From: Lachnospiraceae bacterium
GTDB taxonomy: Bacteria > Bacillota > Clostridia > Lachnospirales > Lachnospiraceae
NCBI GenBank assembly: GCA_910573755.1
Contig: CAJTBO010000035.1
Coordinates: forward strand, 1-49,880
DNA: 49,880 bases
Direction: 5' to 3'
The translations under genes were made by a program, and so were the position numbers. The notes beneath the pieces were generated by a model. The model was not told the origin of the DNA and did no database searches. It worked only from the letters and a program-made list of their open reading frames with translations. Below, piece after piece: positions 36,551 through 44,031 of the stretch; the first letter of the stretch is position 1, and each line of letters begins with the position of its first letter.

Positions 36551-37090
36551 ATGAACGTAAATGGAATAGGAACAGCGGGATATCCGGCATGGCAGGGAGG
36601 AAGAAGAGTACAGCAGAATACGGCGGGAAAGAGTTTTGCGGAGTCGGTAAACAATGCGGCGGGCACGCCAAAGGTCTATCATATTTTTACAGAGGAAGAT
36701 ATGCTGTGGACCGGAGGAAATGGTACAGGACTGTCCTATTATCTCAAGTATGCGGAAAATTCAACAGAGGACGATCCGATAGTGATCGCAAAAGGAGTTG
36801 ATGAGAATGGGGATGAATTTAAAAAGACCATACATATCAACCAGATAAATCCCGGGTCTGCGACTGTTGTGGAAATGAGGGCGTTGGAAGCGCATACAGG
36901 TGTAAAAAAGTTAGACGGTTTTACTTCCCTTCCGTTGGAGGCCGGTAACATGGGATTAAACGACCGGCGGGATTTCATGGATATGTTCAAGGATGCCATA
37001 GGCGACATGAAGCTGCTGAGCCAGAAAAGGGTCGCTGCATATTACCGGTACAGTATGCAGTCGTACCGGGAGTTTATGAACAGGAAATAA
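36551..37090 (+). CDS. Uncharacterised protein linked to the sigma-D-like promoter
   Basis: A 179-residue protein beginning MNVNGIGTAGYPAWQGG, followed by a polar NTAGKSFAESVNNAAG stretch that looks disordered, as in small uncharacterised proteins of Lachnospiraceae. The rest is a compact alpha/beta region. No signal peptide, no membrane segment. ATG at 36551 follows GGAGG by eight bases; an in-frame ATG at 36527 has no such site. Its promoter matches that of the 514-residue protein, suggesting common control. Function unknown. Confidence 0.75.
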   Translation: MNVNGIGTAGYPAWQGGRRVQQNTAGKSFAESVNNAAGTPKVYHIFTEEDMLWTGGNGTGLSYYLKYAENSTEDDPIVIAKGVDENGDEFKKTIHINQINPGSATVVEMRALEAHTGVKKLDGFTSLPLEAGNMGLNDRRDFMDMFKDAIGDMKLLSQKRVAAYYRYSMQSYREFMNRK

Positions 37091-37168
37091 AAGCCGGACA
37101 GGTCTGCGCTGATCGGGAAACCCGATCGGGACATGGCAGGCATGAAGAAGATAAGGAGGTCATATGCT

Positions 37169-37510
37169 ATGAGAAAACAACTGCTGCTGGTTTTAATACT
37201 GAGTCTGATGTTGGCAGTCACTGCCTGCGGAACATCCGGTGGCGGAGGAGGATCAGAAGCGGATGGAGACGAAACAGTCACATTTCAGGCAACTATACTG
37301 GAAATAAATGAGGGTTACTACCTTGTAGAGCCGGTTGAAGGAAGTACAGAATTGAACAGCGCAGACAGGATAACCGTTCCTGTGACTAATATGAATCCCT
37401 CACCGGAGCCGGAAGCCGGAGATGTTCTGGAAATCGAATATGACGGTTCGATCGCAGAATCGTATCCTGCACAGATTACGAATGTTTACAGCATTAGTGT
37501 TGTCGAATAG
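37169..37510 (+). CDS. Small lipoprotein
   Basis: A 113-residue lipoprotein. Residues 1-19 form a signal peptide with the lipobox LAVTAC, so it is lipidated on Cys and held on the outer face of the membrane. A Gly/Ser linker leads to a small beta domain (TVTFQATILEINEGYYLVEP, then DRITVPVTN and VLEIEYDG) like the OB-type lipoproteins of Firmicutes. ATG at 37169 follows AAGGAGGT by about ten bases. It lies 78 bases after 36551 and may share its transcript. Confidence 0.85.
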   Translation: MRKQLLLVLILSLMLAVTACGTSGGGGGSEADGDETVTFQATILEINEGYYLVEPVEGSTELNSADRITVPVTNMNPSPEPEAGDVLEIEYDGSIAESYPAQITNVYSISVVE

Positions 37511-37604
37511 CGGAAAGCCCGGTGCGGAGACAACGATCAATAGGATCGTTATCATTCCATTCTCCGTGCATAACCCCCTTTTTGGTATTTTTAATCAGTT
37601 TCTG

Positions 37605-37640
37605 CAGCCGGCTCTGAAATGGTTTCGGCTGTTTCTTTTT
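37605..37640 (+). terminator. Probable terminator downstream of the lipoprotein gene
   Basis: CAGCCG (37605-37610) pairs with CGGCTG (37626-37631), with an inner GAAA/TTTC pair, followed by a T-rich run. The rest of 37511-37909 holds no gene; a small hairpin (AACGATC/GATCGTT) lies near 37532. Confidence 0.6.
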
Positions 37641-37909
37641 GATCTGCATGGTATTGACCCGCACCCGCCGGTAAAGGGGAGGGAATTTCTGAAAATGATT
37701 CCAGACTTGGGCGGGTGTTCCGCATAAGGTCACTGCGGGCCCGGAAGGATATGTTATTTTCATGATCACGGCAGCAACAAAAATCCGATATGATCTTAAG
37801 GAAATGCAAAAAAGGTAAAAAAGATGCAGACAGCAGTGTGTGCGATGAAAAAGAAATCCGGAGTATACTTCTTTTTTCGGAGTAATTTAGAAGTAGCGGG
37901 GAGGCAGCC

Positions 37910-39220
37910 ATGATTTATATTGCAGACAATATATCGAATTATCTGATATATCTTTTTATACTACATTTCGGGTTCAGGTTAGATCTGAGAAAAAACAAGC
38001 TTCCGGTTGGCGTGTCCGTTTTTATCATGCTGTCTGCCGGTGCTTTCAACGCATATTTTGATATAAATTCTCCGATCGTCTATCTGTTATGGAGTGTGCT
38101 TTCCATATGCTTATTGTTCGATGACAGTTTCGGGCATCTGCTCGCACTGAGTGCTGCCCTTATGTATTTCACAGGAATCATCGATACGTTCAGCGTCGTG
38201 CTGATACAGATTGTTTTAATAGGCGGCGGGATGGAAGGTGCTGATATATCCTGGTGGATGGAGCCTGCCTATCTGCTCTCGTTTTTGGTATATCTGCTGG
38301 TATATTTGCGGCTCTTTAAGAAAAATGACGTTTATCTGTGTGATATAGGATTTAAATATAAGTTTGCGCTCTTAGTGCAGGGCGGTATTTTCCAGATGTT
38401 CTATAATTTTGTTTTTTCCTTCTTTGACGAAAATCATGCCATGTATGGTATAGATGCCTATGTGGTATTTTTTATCAGCATAGCGGGGGCAATCTATTCT
38501 ATTTTTCTTACGCTGGGCCTTGCCATTAAAAATATACTGTCAGACAGACAGAACAGAGAACTGCAAGCTTTTATGAGTATGCAGAAGCAGCAGTACGATT
38601 ACCAGTTGCAGCAGTCGATGGCTGTACGGCGTTTTAAGCATGATCTGGTAAATCATATCGGCGTTCTCAGAGAACTGGCAAATCAAAACAGGATCGAGGA
38701 GGTCAGGGCGTATATAGATGCGATCTGGAATATACAGGATGAATTTGATCTGAAGATCCACACAGGCGATAGTTTTCTTGATGTTATTGTGAATTATTAT
38801 TTGTATTTGGCCCAAAAGGAGGAGATAGATTTCGCCGTATCGGGAAGACTGACCGGGAAAACAGGTCTTGAGATGCTTGATATCACAACGCTGATGGCAA
38901 ATATACTGCAGAATGCCGTTGAAGCGGCAGTGCAGGCGGCAACGCCGAAGATCCGTCTTGAACTTATAGAACATAAGAAAGAAATTTTTATTGTTGTCAG
39001 CAACAGTACGGTTAAAAAAACAGACACCGGAAAAGGCTTTCTTATGACATCAAAAACAGATAAGGCGAATCATGGATTTGGCTTGAAAAATATTGCCGAA
39101 ACGGTTGAAAAGTATCATGGTGAATATTATATGGAGTCTACGGCGGAAAACGGAGAAGCGATGTTTAAGATCAGCATTGCTGTTCCGAGAAATATGCTCC
39201 CGGAGGAGAACAGGGTATGA
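37910..39220 (+). CDS. AgrC-like sensor histidine kinase, GHKL type
   Basis: A 436-residue sensor kinase. Residues 1-205 contain six or so membrane helices, as in peptide-sensing AgrC/ComD kinases. The H-box RRFKHDLVNHIGVL has the phospho-His near residue 243. The GHKL ATPase domain shows the N-box NILQNAVEAAV and the G-box HGFGLKNI. It would phosphorylate the response regulator encoded next; the stop overlaps the next start by four bases (ATGA). No peptide precursor gene is visible next to it. The ligand is unknown. Confidence 0.92.
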   Translation: MIYIADNISNYLIYLFILHFGFRLDLRKNKLPVGVSVFIMLSAGAFNAYFDINSPIVYLLWSVLSICLLFDDSFGHLLALSAALMYFTGIIDTFSVVLIQIVLIGGGMEGADISWWMEPAYLLSFLVYLLVYLRLFKKNDVYLCDIGFKYKFALLVQGGIFQMFYNFVFSFFDENHAMYGIDAYVVFFISIAGAIYSIFLTLGLAIKNILSDRQNRELQAFMSMQKQQYDYQLQQSMAVRRFKHDLVNHIGVLRELANQNRIEEVRAYIDAIWNIQDEFDLKIHTGDSFLDVIVNYYLYLAQKEEIDFAVSGRLTGKTGLEMLDITTLMANILQNAVEAAVQAATPKIRLELIEHKKEIFIVVSNSTVKKTDTGKGFLMTSKTDKANHGFGLKNIAETVEKYHGEYYMESTAENGEAMFKISIAVPRNMLPEENRV

Positions 39221-39921
39221 AGATATGTATTGTGGAAGATGAAGCGGTATGGAGGGATAAGATAAGGGCAGCTATTGAAAAATACTGTGCGGATAAGAAT
39301 ATTTCCGCCCGGATCAAAGCATATGACAGCGAAAGGGATTTTATGGAAAACGCGGATGCGGATTTACTGTTTCTGGATATTGAACTTGCAGAGGGCGAAG
39401 ATGGCTTCAGGATAGCTGAAAAATTGTTGGCTTCCGGAAGCCGGTGCAGGATATGCTTTTTAACTTCACATACGGAAATGGCAAGGTACGGATATAAGGT
39501 TAATGCCTTCAGATATATTGACAAGAAATATCTGGAAGAAATAGATGAGGCGCTTGATTCGTTCTTTAAAACAAAGATTCAGGAACAGGTCATTTATTGT
39601 AAGGATACCTCGGGGATTCAGATCGGGATAAGTCTGGGAGAACTTCTGCTTGTTGAGACAAGCGGAAGAAAATTAAGATATCTCATGCGTAACGGCAGTG
39701 AGTATATTTGTGAAGGACGGATATCTGAAACAGCGAAAAACCTGTCCCCTTTCGGATTTTCTTATGTACAGCGGTCGTATATCGTCAACTTAAGATATAT
39801 TGAAAGCGTAAACAGCCGTGAGGTTGTGCTGTGTGATGGGTTAAAGATAGCGATCGGCAGGGCTCACGGCAGGGAGTTTAAGAAGGCGTTTTTTGAATGG
39901 AGAATGCTGTTTGGGGATTAA
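39217..39921 (+). CDS. LytTR family response regulator (AgrA/ComE-like)
   Basis: A 234-residue regulator. The receiver domain has the acidic pocket ED at residues 7-8 and the phospho-Asp 54 in LLFLDIEL. The C-terminal LytTR DNA-binding domain (about 130-234) has SGRKLRYLMRNGSEYICEGR and FSYVQRSYIVNLRYIESV. LytTR proteins bind pairs of short direct repeats about two helical turns apart; such pairs occur at 39928 and 43930. Translationally coupled to the kinase. Confidence 0.94.
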   Translation: MKICIVEDEAVWRDKIRAAIEKYCADKNISARIKAYDSERDFMENADADLLFLDIELAEGEDGFRIAEKLLASGSRCRICFLTSHTEMARYGYKVNAFRYIDKKYLEEIDEALDSFFKTKIQEQVIYCKDTSGIQIGISLGELLLVETSGRKLRYLMRNGSEYICEGRISETAKNLSPFGFSYVQRSYIVNLRYIESVNSREVVLCDGLKIAIGRAHGREFKKAFFEWRMLFGD

Positions 39922-39927
39922 TGTGTA

Positions 39928-39993
39928 TCGTTTGCGTAAAAAATGCGTCGTTTATGCAGAGGGGATGTAATTTTTACCCCGGTGTGGTATGAA
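39928..39993 (+). promoter_or_regulatory. LytTR-like operator and promoter remnant
   Basis: TCGTTTGCGTA (39928-39938) and TCGTTTATGCA (39948-39958) are 20 bases apart, with a -10-like TATGAA at 39988-39993. The order and spacing match 43930-43996. A GGGG/CCCC hairpin lies at 39961-39980. Confidence 0.55.
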
Positions 39994-40025
39994 TAAAAAG
40001 ATCTGCAGGCGGTATCCGATGAAGC

Positions 40026-40142
40026 TCTTATATCTATTACGATAACGGTGGGATATGGATCATGTACAGTAACAGAATGAATGCAGGATATGAAGCTTAC
40101 CATATGGAAAAATTCCAATTCCGGTTCCCCGGAATATTTTAG
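40026..40142 (+). pseudogene. Fragment of a lipoprotein paralogue
   Basis: This frame reads SYIYYDNGGIWIMYSNRMNA, then YHMEKF and ends in TAG. It matches the C-terminal part of the lipoprotein at 44032 (YTYYNGAAWIMYSNRSSAG, YHMEKF), with DNA identity in GGATCATGTACAGTAACAG. The start and most of the gene are missing. Together with the operator upstream it is the wreck of a second copy of the same regulated unit. Confidence 0.75.
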
Positions 40143-40254
40143 CGCATTATAACATGTATTTTTCTGCGCCGGATATGTGCTGCTCTAACACAACTATAAA
40201 AGATTTTTTGGATTTAGAATATGAGAATATGGTTTTTGCAATAAGTAAGGGGGG

Positions 40255-40377
40255 AATCAGTATCGATTCGTTATCCGGCAAGATACAGTTGCCGTTATCA
40301 TAGTTGCAGCACTCATGCACAAGGCGGCGGGCGGCTCTGTACTGTGGATAGCCCATGCAGGGGCGTTTTCCGTTCAT
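40255..40377 (-). pseudogene. Cys-rich VLP-type element protein, fragment
   Basis: From ATG at 40377 the frame reads MNGKRPCMGYPQYRAARRL, then HECCNYDNGNCILPDNE, as in small Cys-rich VLP proteins of clostridial conjugative elements. The second Cys group is lost and the frame runs into unrelated sequence. Confidence 0.5.
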
Positions 40378-40389
40378 TTTACCGTCCCT

Positions 40390-40690
40390 TTCCCCGTTCC
40401 GGCTACGCCGCAATATTTTGTCAGGATTGCTTTTCACGGCCTGCAATTCCCGGACGTTCTCTTTCTTTTTCCGGTACTCGTTGTAAAGGGCGTTTTTCTC
40501 TTTGGTAAACTGCTCAATCTCTAGAGGAAAAGCAGCCAGAGGCGGCAGCGGCGGCAAGGGCTTTCCGTATGGTCTGCCTTAACTTCTCCTTGTCGGTTTC
40601 AAACTTGGTCTGCTTGGGGGGCTTGCTCTTATTATCCCGAATTCGGTATAACTCTAAGAAAACAGCGTAAATTTCCCCCTCTATTCCTTA
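40390..40690 (-). pseudogene. Conjugative-element relaxase, fragments
   Basis: Minus-strand frames read IYAVFLELYRIRDNKSKPPK and KFETDKEKLRQTIRKALAAA up to a stop at 40514, then in another frame EIEQFTKEKNALYNEYRKKK, a typical coiled-coil tail of mobilisation relaxases. An internal deletion and frameshift removed most of the protein. It lies next to the Cys-rich VLP fragment, the usual neighbour. Confidence 0.55.
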
Positions 40691-40736
40691 CTGCGCAGAG
40701 AAATGCAAATATGGCAAAGTTTTGGAAAACTTTTTG

Positions 40737-40970
40737 TTAAAACTTTTCGACAAAGTTGAAAAAACAGCGCGGTTTTTGGCGCAAAAAATGATGCAGCCCT
40801 ATCTCCAATCCCGGAAAAACCGGTGCGGGGGATTGCGGCGGCTGTAGGGCTTCCAGCGGTATTATATCGGCAAGGGCGGCTACGGCTTTCTCAACTGCTT
40901 TTTCTTTTGTGTCATTGAATGTAAGTACAAGTATCTTTCCTGCAAATATCACTCCTTTGCAATTAACCAA
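40737..40970 (-). CDS. Small unknown protein, probably element-derived
   Basis: A 77-codon frame with GKILVLTFNDTKEKAVEKAV near the start. AAAGGAG lies inside the first codons rather than before the ATG, so the true start may be later. I do not recognise the family, and the C-terminal third looks like non-coding sequence. It may be another broken piece. Confidence 0.3.
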   Translation of the reverse strand: MVNCKGVIFAGKILVLTFNDTKEKAVEKAVAALADIIPLEALQPPQSPAPVFPGLEIGLHHFLRQKPRCFFNFVEKF

Positions 40971-40974
40971 ACTG

Positions 40975-41604
40975 CTAATTCATAACATTCATTACAGATA
41001 ACAAGTCGGCAGGTCTTTCCAAAAAATAATCTGCTTTTATGTACTTGATATGACTGCCCCATACTGCCAAAGCAAAATCAATTCCTGCATTTTCCGCACA
41101 TTTACTGTCATATTTGCTATCTCCAATATAAAGCATTTTCCTATGGTCTGTTTTTGATAATTCCTCATATTTCAAAAGCGGTGCGGCATTGGGTTTATGT
41201 TCCTGCGTATCGTCTGCACATATGATTGTTTTAAAATAATGGTTGATACCAAACTGACAAAAATCATGTGTAAATTCATCCCTTGTCTTTGAGGTGACAA
41301 TCCCCATTTCACAATCCAGTCTTAGAAGATTTTTCAATAGACCGGGGATTCCGTCAAATACTTTAATGGTATCTGCATATTTACACATATTTTTATCCCA
41401 TAATTCTGCCGCATAGGAAATGTCTTTTATCTCAAGTTTTTTCAAAGCGTCTATCCCGGTAATCCCTAACGCAAATTTTAGTTCAGAGCATGGTATCTCT
41501 CTCCCCGACAATGCCCTTATGGTTTCCTGTAAGGAATGTAAGACAGCATATTCCGTATCAATCAGAGTACCGTCAATGTCAAAAACGATATGTTTATATT
41601 TCAT
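40975..41604 (-). CDS. HAD-superfamily hydrolase
   Basis: A 209-residue haloacid dehalogenase-type phosphatase of the phosphoglycolate phosphatase-like group. Motif I is FDIDGTLIDTE with the nucleophile Asp, motif II lies in GIVTSKTRDEF, motif III contains the Lys in EHKPNAAPLL, and motif IV is YIGDSKYDSKCAENAG. A helical cap follows motif I. The substrate cannot be told. ATG at 41604 follows AAAGGCGG. It is intact, although neighbours on both sides are broken. Confidence 0.92.
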   Translation of the reverse strand: MKYKHIVFDIDGTLIDTEYAVLHSLQETIRALSGREIPCSELKFALGITGIDALKKLEIKDISYAAELWDKNMCKYADTIKVFDGIPGLLKNLLRLDCEMGIVTSKTRDEFTHDFCQFGINHYFKTIICADDTQEHKPNAAPLLKYEELSKTDHRKMLYIGDSKYDSKCAENAGIDFALAVWGSHIKYIKADYFLERPADLLSVMNVMN

Positions 41605-41668
41605 GTAGCCGCCTTTCTTTGTCTGTATCAAAATAACGTATCACACTGCATGGATTCCCTGCTGCAAC

Positions 41669-42151
41669 TCAATTGGGCGGGATAGGGCGGTTTACAATAC
41701 TTCCAGCCCCTATCACGCTGTTTTCGCCTATGGTAACTCCCGGCAGAAGAATACAGCCGCCGCCAATCCAGACATTATTCCCTATCTCTATCGGATGTGC
41801 ATAGGTTCTAAAAAAATGTTGTCTGACGTTCTCTCCAATCCGGCACAAGTCTTTCCTGTGGCAGAACCGGGTGTGAAGAAGTATAAATCTGCACGTTTGA
41901 CGCAATCAGAACTCTGGCACCAATACGGATAGGCTTATTATCTATGATAGTGCAGTTTATATTGATTATCACATTGCTTCCCTGAAAAATATTTTCCCAT
42001 AATCGCAATAAAAAGGTGTGTCAATTGCTGCATTTTCCCCATTCCTCCCCAACAACTCATGGCGAATGGCAGCCCTTTTCTCCGTATCTTCATAATCAGA
42101 AAAATAATATTCCCGTGTCAATTCCCTTGATACCGGGAATGGTCTACCCAT
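41669..42151 (-). pseudogene. Sugar O-acetyltransferase, frameshifted
   Basis: Three overlapping minus-strand frames together give a maltose/galactoside acetyltransferase of the left-handed beta-helix type. In order: [40 protein letters not shown] with YTSSHPVLP, and [20 protein letters not shown] with [12 protein letters not shown]. At least two frameshifts separate the parts, near 42000 and near 41860. The original start is also lost. Confidence 0.85.
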
Positions 42152-42216
42152 GCCCCCGGATTGGATTCTGACGATTCCTTTAATGCCAGTTCTGCGGTCT
42201 GAGTATTTAGCTCCAT
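42118..42216 (-). pseudogene. HD-domain protein, N-terminal scrap
   Basis: With GAAAGGAG before its ATG (42216), this frame gives 32 residues including ELALKESSESNPGAWVDHSR, like the start of HD-domain hydrolases, then stops. It overlaps the broken acetyltransferase in another frame, so two genes were joined by deletion. Confidence 0.45.
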
Positions 42217-42228
42217 TTTAACTCCTTT

Positions 42229-42266
42229 CAAAAAGGCGGGGCTGGCAGATAAACCGTCCAGCCCCG
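42229..42266 (-). terminator. Intrinsic terminator, minus strand
   Basis: CGGGGCTGG and CCAGCCCCG (9 bp, 42237-42245 with 42258-42266) with a 12-base loop, followed on the minus strand by a CCTTTTTG run. It closes the small gene at 42292. Confidence 0.85.
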
Positions 42267-42291
42267 TTATGATGAAATATTTACAGACAAA

Positions 42292-42530
42292 TCAGCAATC
42301 CCCGGCATAATATGAAACAATGTTCATATAGTTCGTTGGATTAGGGATTCCTAAAACAAGCCACAGGCAGTTTTTATTTTGGAAATGTTGCCGCCACAAC
42401 CCCCCTGTATCTTTTCTTCCCCATTGATGTTCAGTTTTCTGCCGTCCAGGCAGAGCATATTTACTTTGCTGGTACTGGCATTGACCGTATCTAAAAAATT
42501 TTTCATGTTCAGAATATTTGGTTTTAACAC
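42292..42530 (-). pseudogene. Small element protein with a frameshift
   Basis: The first frame gives ILNMKNFLDTVNASTSKVNM and DGRKLNINGEEKIQ. After a run of six G the reading continues in the next frame with GLWRQHFQNKN and IPNPTNYMNIVSYYAGDC. I recall small proteins of this kind in clostridial integrative elements, without known function. The homopolymer run is the likely site of the shift (42400-42405). Confidence 0.5.
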
Positions 42531-42618
42531 TTTGCACTTACCTCCTGTAAATAGCTGATTTACTTTACGGGTATCATTATAATGCAGGCGGCGTAGGAAA
42601 AATATTTCATTTCTGCCC

Positions 42619-43530
42619 TTATCTATCACTATTCTGCCATTTCCTCCGATATTCTGTGGGTGAACAATGTGCATATTCCCGGAAAACTTTTCCGAAATAA
42701 CTGCTGCTCCCTAAACCGCAGTCATGACTGATAACTGTAACAGATTCCTGCCCGTTTGCTAACATCTGACAGGCGGCTTGCAAACGGTAAGCCTTTATAT
42801 ACTCTACGGGTGTCATGTGCAGACAGTCATGAAATACTCTATAGCACGCTCTTTCGCTTAGGTATGCTGCCGCCGCAAGTTCCGGGATAGATATTTTCTC
42901 CCCGTAATGCTCATGAATATATATCATCATCAGCTTTATTTTATCGTTGATTTTGTTATGTTCTCCTTTCTTTTCACGCATAGGGCGGGATAGTTCAAAA
43001 AGCATTAGCCATATTTCTGTTAGAGCTTCCCGTAGTTTTATTTCATACCCAAATTCATCACTGGACAAACGAAATGATGTGGCAATAAGATTCAAAATCC
43101 TTTTTTCTGCTGCATTACTCGGAAAAAGCGGGATTACTTCAATCTGTGGGGCTGTTATAACAGGTGTAATATATTTTTGTTCAATCCTGCTTCCCTGTTC
43201 CCCGCCAAGCAGGGAAACATCAAAAATATGAAGCAGCTGTATATTCTGTTCTTTCTGTGATATTGCTTTTGTCATATGGAGTACATTGGAATTTACCATG
43301 CCGCCGCTTCCGGCAGGAAACAATAGTTTTCCTCCCGGCGTATCATATTCAATGCTGCCGCTTTCCATGTAAAAAAGTTCCACCGTCTTGTGCCAGTGCC
43401 ACGGCACATAACGCCCTATATACTTGTCAAGTTCTGCCCTCGAAGCAATATAGGGAAAATCTTTTTCATAATCGGGAAGCAATTCTTCTTTGCTTCCAGT
43501 ACAAAATTCAATGCTATGGATATTTTTCAT
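42619..43530 (-). CDS. AraC family transcriptional regulator
   Basis: A 303-residue regulator. The N-terminal cupin-like part has VPWHWHKTVELFYMESGS, the usual ligand-binding beta barrel. The C-terminal 100 residues hold the double helix-turn-helix, with ISIPELAAAAYLSERACYRV and SVTVISHDCGLGSSSYFGKV followed by CSPTEYRRKWQ. It is intact and may control the HAD or acetyltransferase genes transcribed after it, or the plus-strand genes opposite. Ligand unknown. Confidence 0.93.
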   Translation of the reverse strand: MKNIHSIEFCTGSKEELLPDYEKDFPYIASRAELDKYIGRYVPWHWHKTVELFYMESGSIEYDTPGGKLLFPAGSGGMVNSNVLHMTKAISQKEQNIQLLHIFDVSLLGGEQGSRIEQKYITPVITAPQIEVIPLFPSNAAEKRILNLIATSFRLSSDEFGYEIKLREALTEIWLMLFELSRPMREKKGEHNKINDKIKLMMIYIHEHYGEKISIPELAAAAYLSERACYRVFHDCLHMTPVEYIKAYRLQAACQMLANGQESVTVISHDCGLGSSSYFGKVFREYAHCSPTEYRRKWQNSDR

Positions 43531-43674
43531 GTCTATTTACCTGCACATCTGCGATTTTGCCTGTTTTATGAATTAAATATACTGGAATAGATCTGCGATT
43601 GTCAATCAATATAGCATGTTCTTTACTGCAAAAGAAAAAGACGGGAATGAGAGGGATTCGGTCGTAGTCGGCAA

Positions 43675-43710
43675 TTGTGGGAAAATCTAAACTTTTGGAT
43701 TTTTCCACAA
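43675..43710. repeat. 14-bp imperfect inverted repeat
   Basis: TTGTGGGAAAATCT (43675-43688) with GGATTTTTCCACAA (43697-43710): one G-U pair and one mismatch. It ends at the ATG of the next small frame and could hide that start. Confidence 0.6.
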
Positions 43711-43922
43711 TGCTTGTCTTTTGGTCTTTGGTTGCTTTGGTTCGGAATAGTGTGGTGCTGGCGGTCTATCTCTTGTTTTCGGTTGCTTGCTTCTTTACCG
43801 TACTTGAGCATTATATTGGCTCCGCTTGTGGAATTGCTGTCCTGTTTGTGATTGTTCAAACCGCATTCCATAAAGAAATGGGAAAGCAATTTTTTAAATG
43901 GAGAAAGTGGTTTGATGATTGA
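43710..43922 (+). CDS. Small membrane protein, probably a truncated element gene
   Basis: A 70-codon frame with two hydrophobic stretches (LVFWSLVALVRNSVVLAVYL and SACGIAVLFVIVQTA) and a charged tail FHKEMGKQFFKWRKWFDD. No ribosome binding site is seen before the ATG. It may be the C-terminal part of a longer membrane protein of an integrative element. Not recognised further. Confidence 0.4.
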   Translation: MLVFWSLVALVRNSVVLAVYLLFSVACFFTVLEHYIGSACGIAVLFVIVQTAFHKEMGKQFFKWRKWFDD

Positions 43923-43929
43923 TTTTGTG

Positions 43930-43996
43930 TCGTTTATGCAAAATATGTGCTGTTTATACAGGGAGTATTTGATATTCCTTCTCACTGTGATATAAA
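43930..43996 (+). promoter_or_regulatory. LytTR-like operator and sigma-A promoter of the lipoprotein gene
   Basis: TCGTTTATGCA (43930-43940) and CTGTTTATACA (43950-43960) are 20 bases apart. Nine bases on lie TTGATA (43969-43974), 16 bases, and TATAAA (43991-43996). Activator repeats just upstream of the -35 box fit class II-like activation by a LytTR regulator such as the one at 39217. Confidence 0.65.
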
Positions 43997-44031
43997 TATG
44001 GTGTTAATCATATTACAGGAGGATAGCAGAA

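Noticed and set aside
37422-37727. A 101-codon plus-strand frame after the small lipoprotein
   Set aside because: It overlaps the lipoprotein end and its terminator and has no ribosome binding site.
40873-40880. GCCGATAT on the minus strand as a third sigma-D-like promoter
   Set aside because: It lies inside a reading frame, lacks the TGAA element at the right distance and the upstream repeats.
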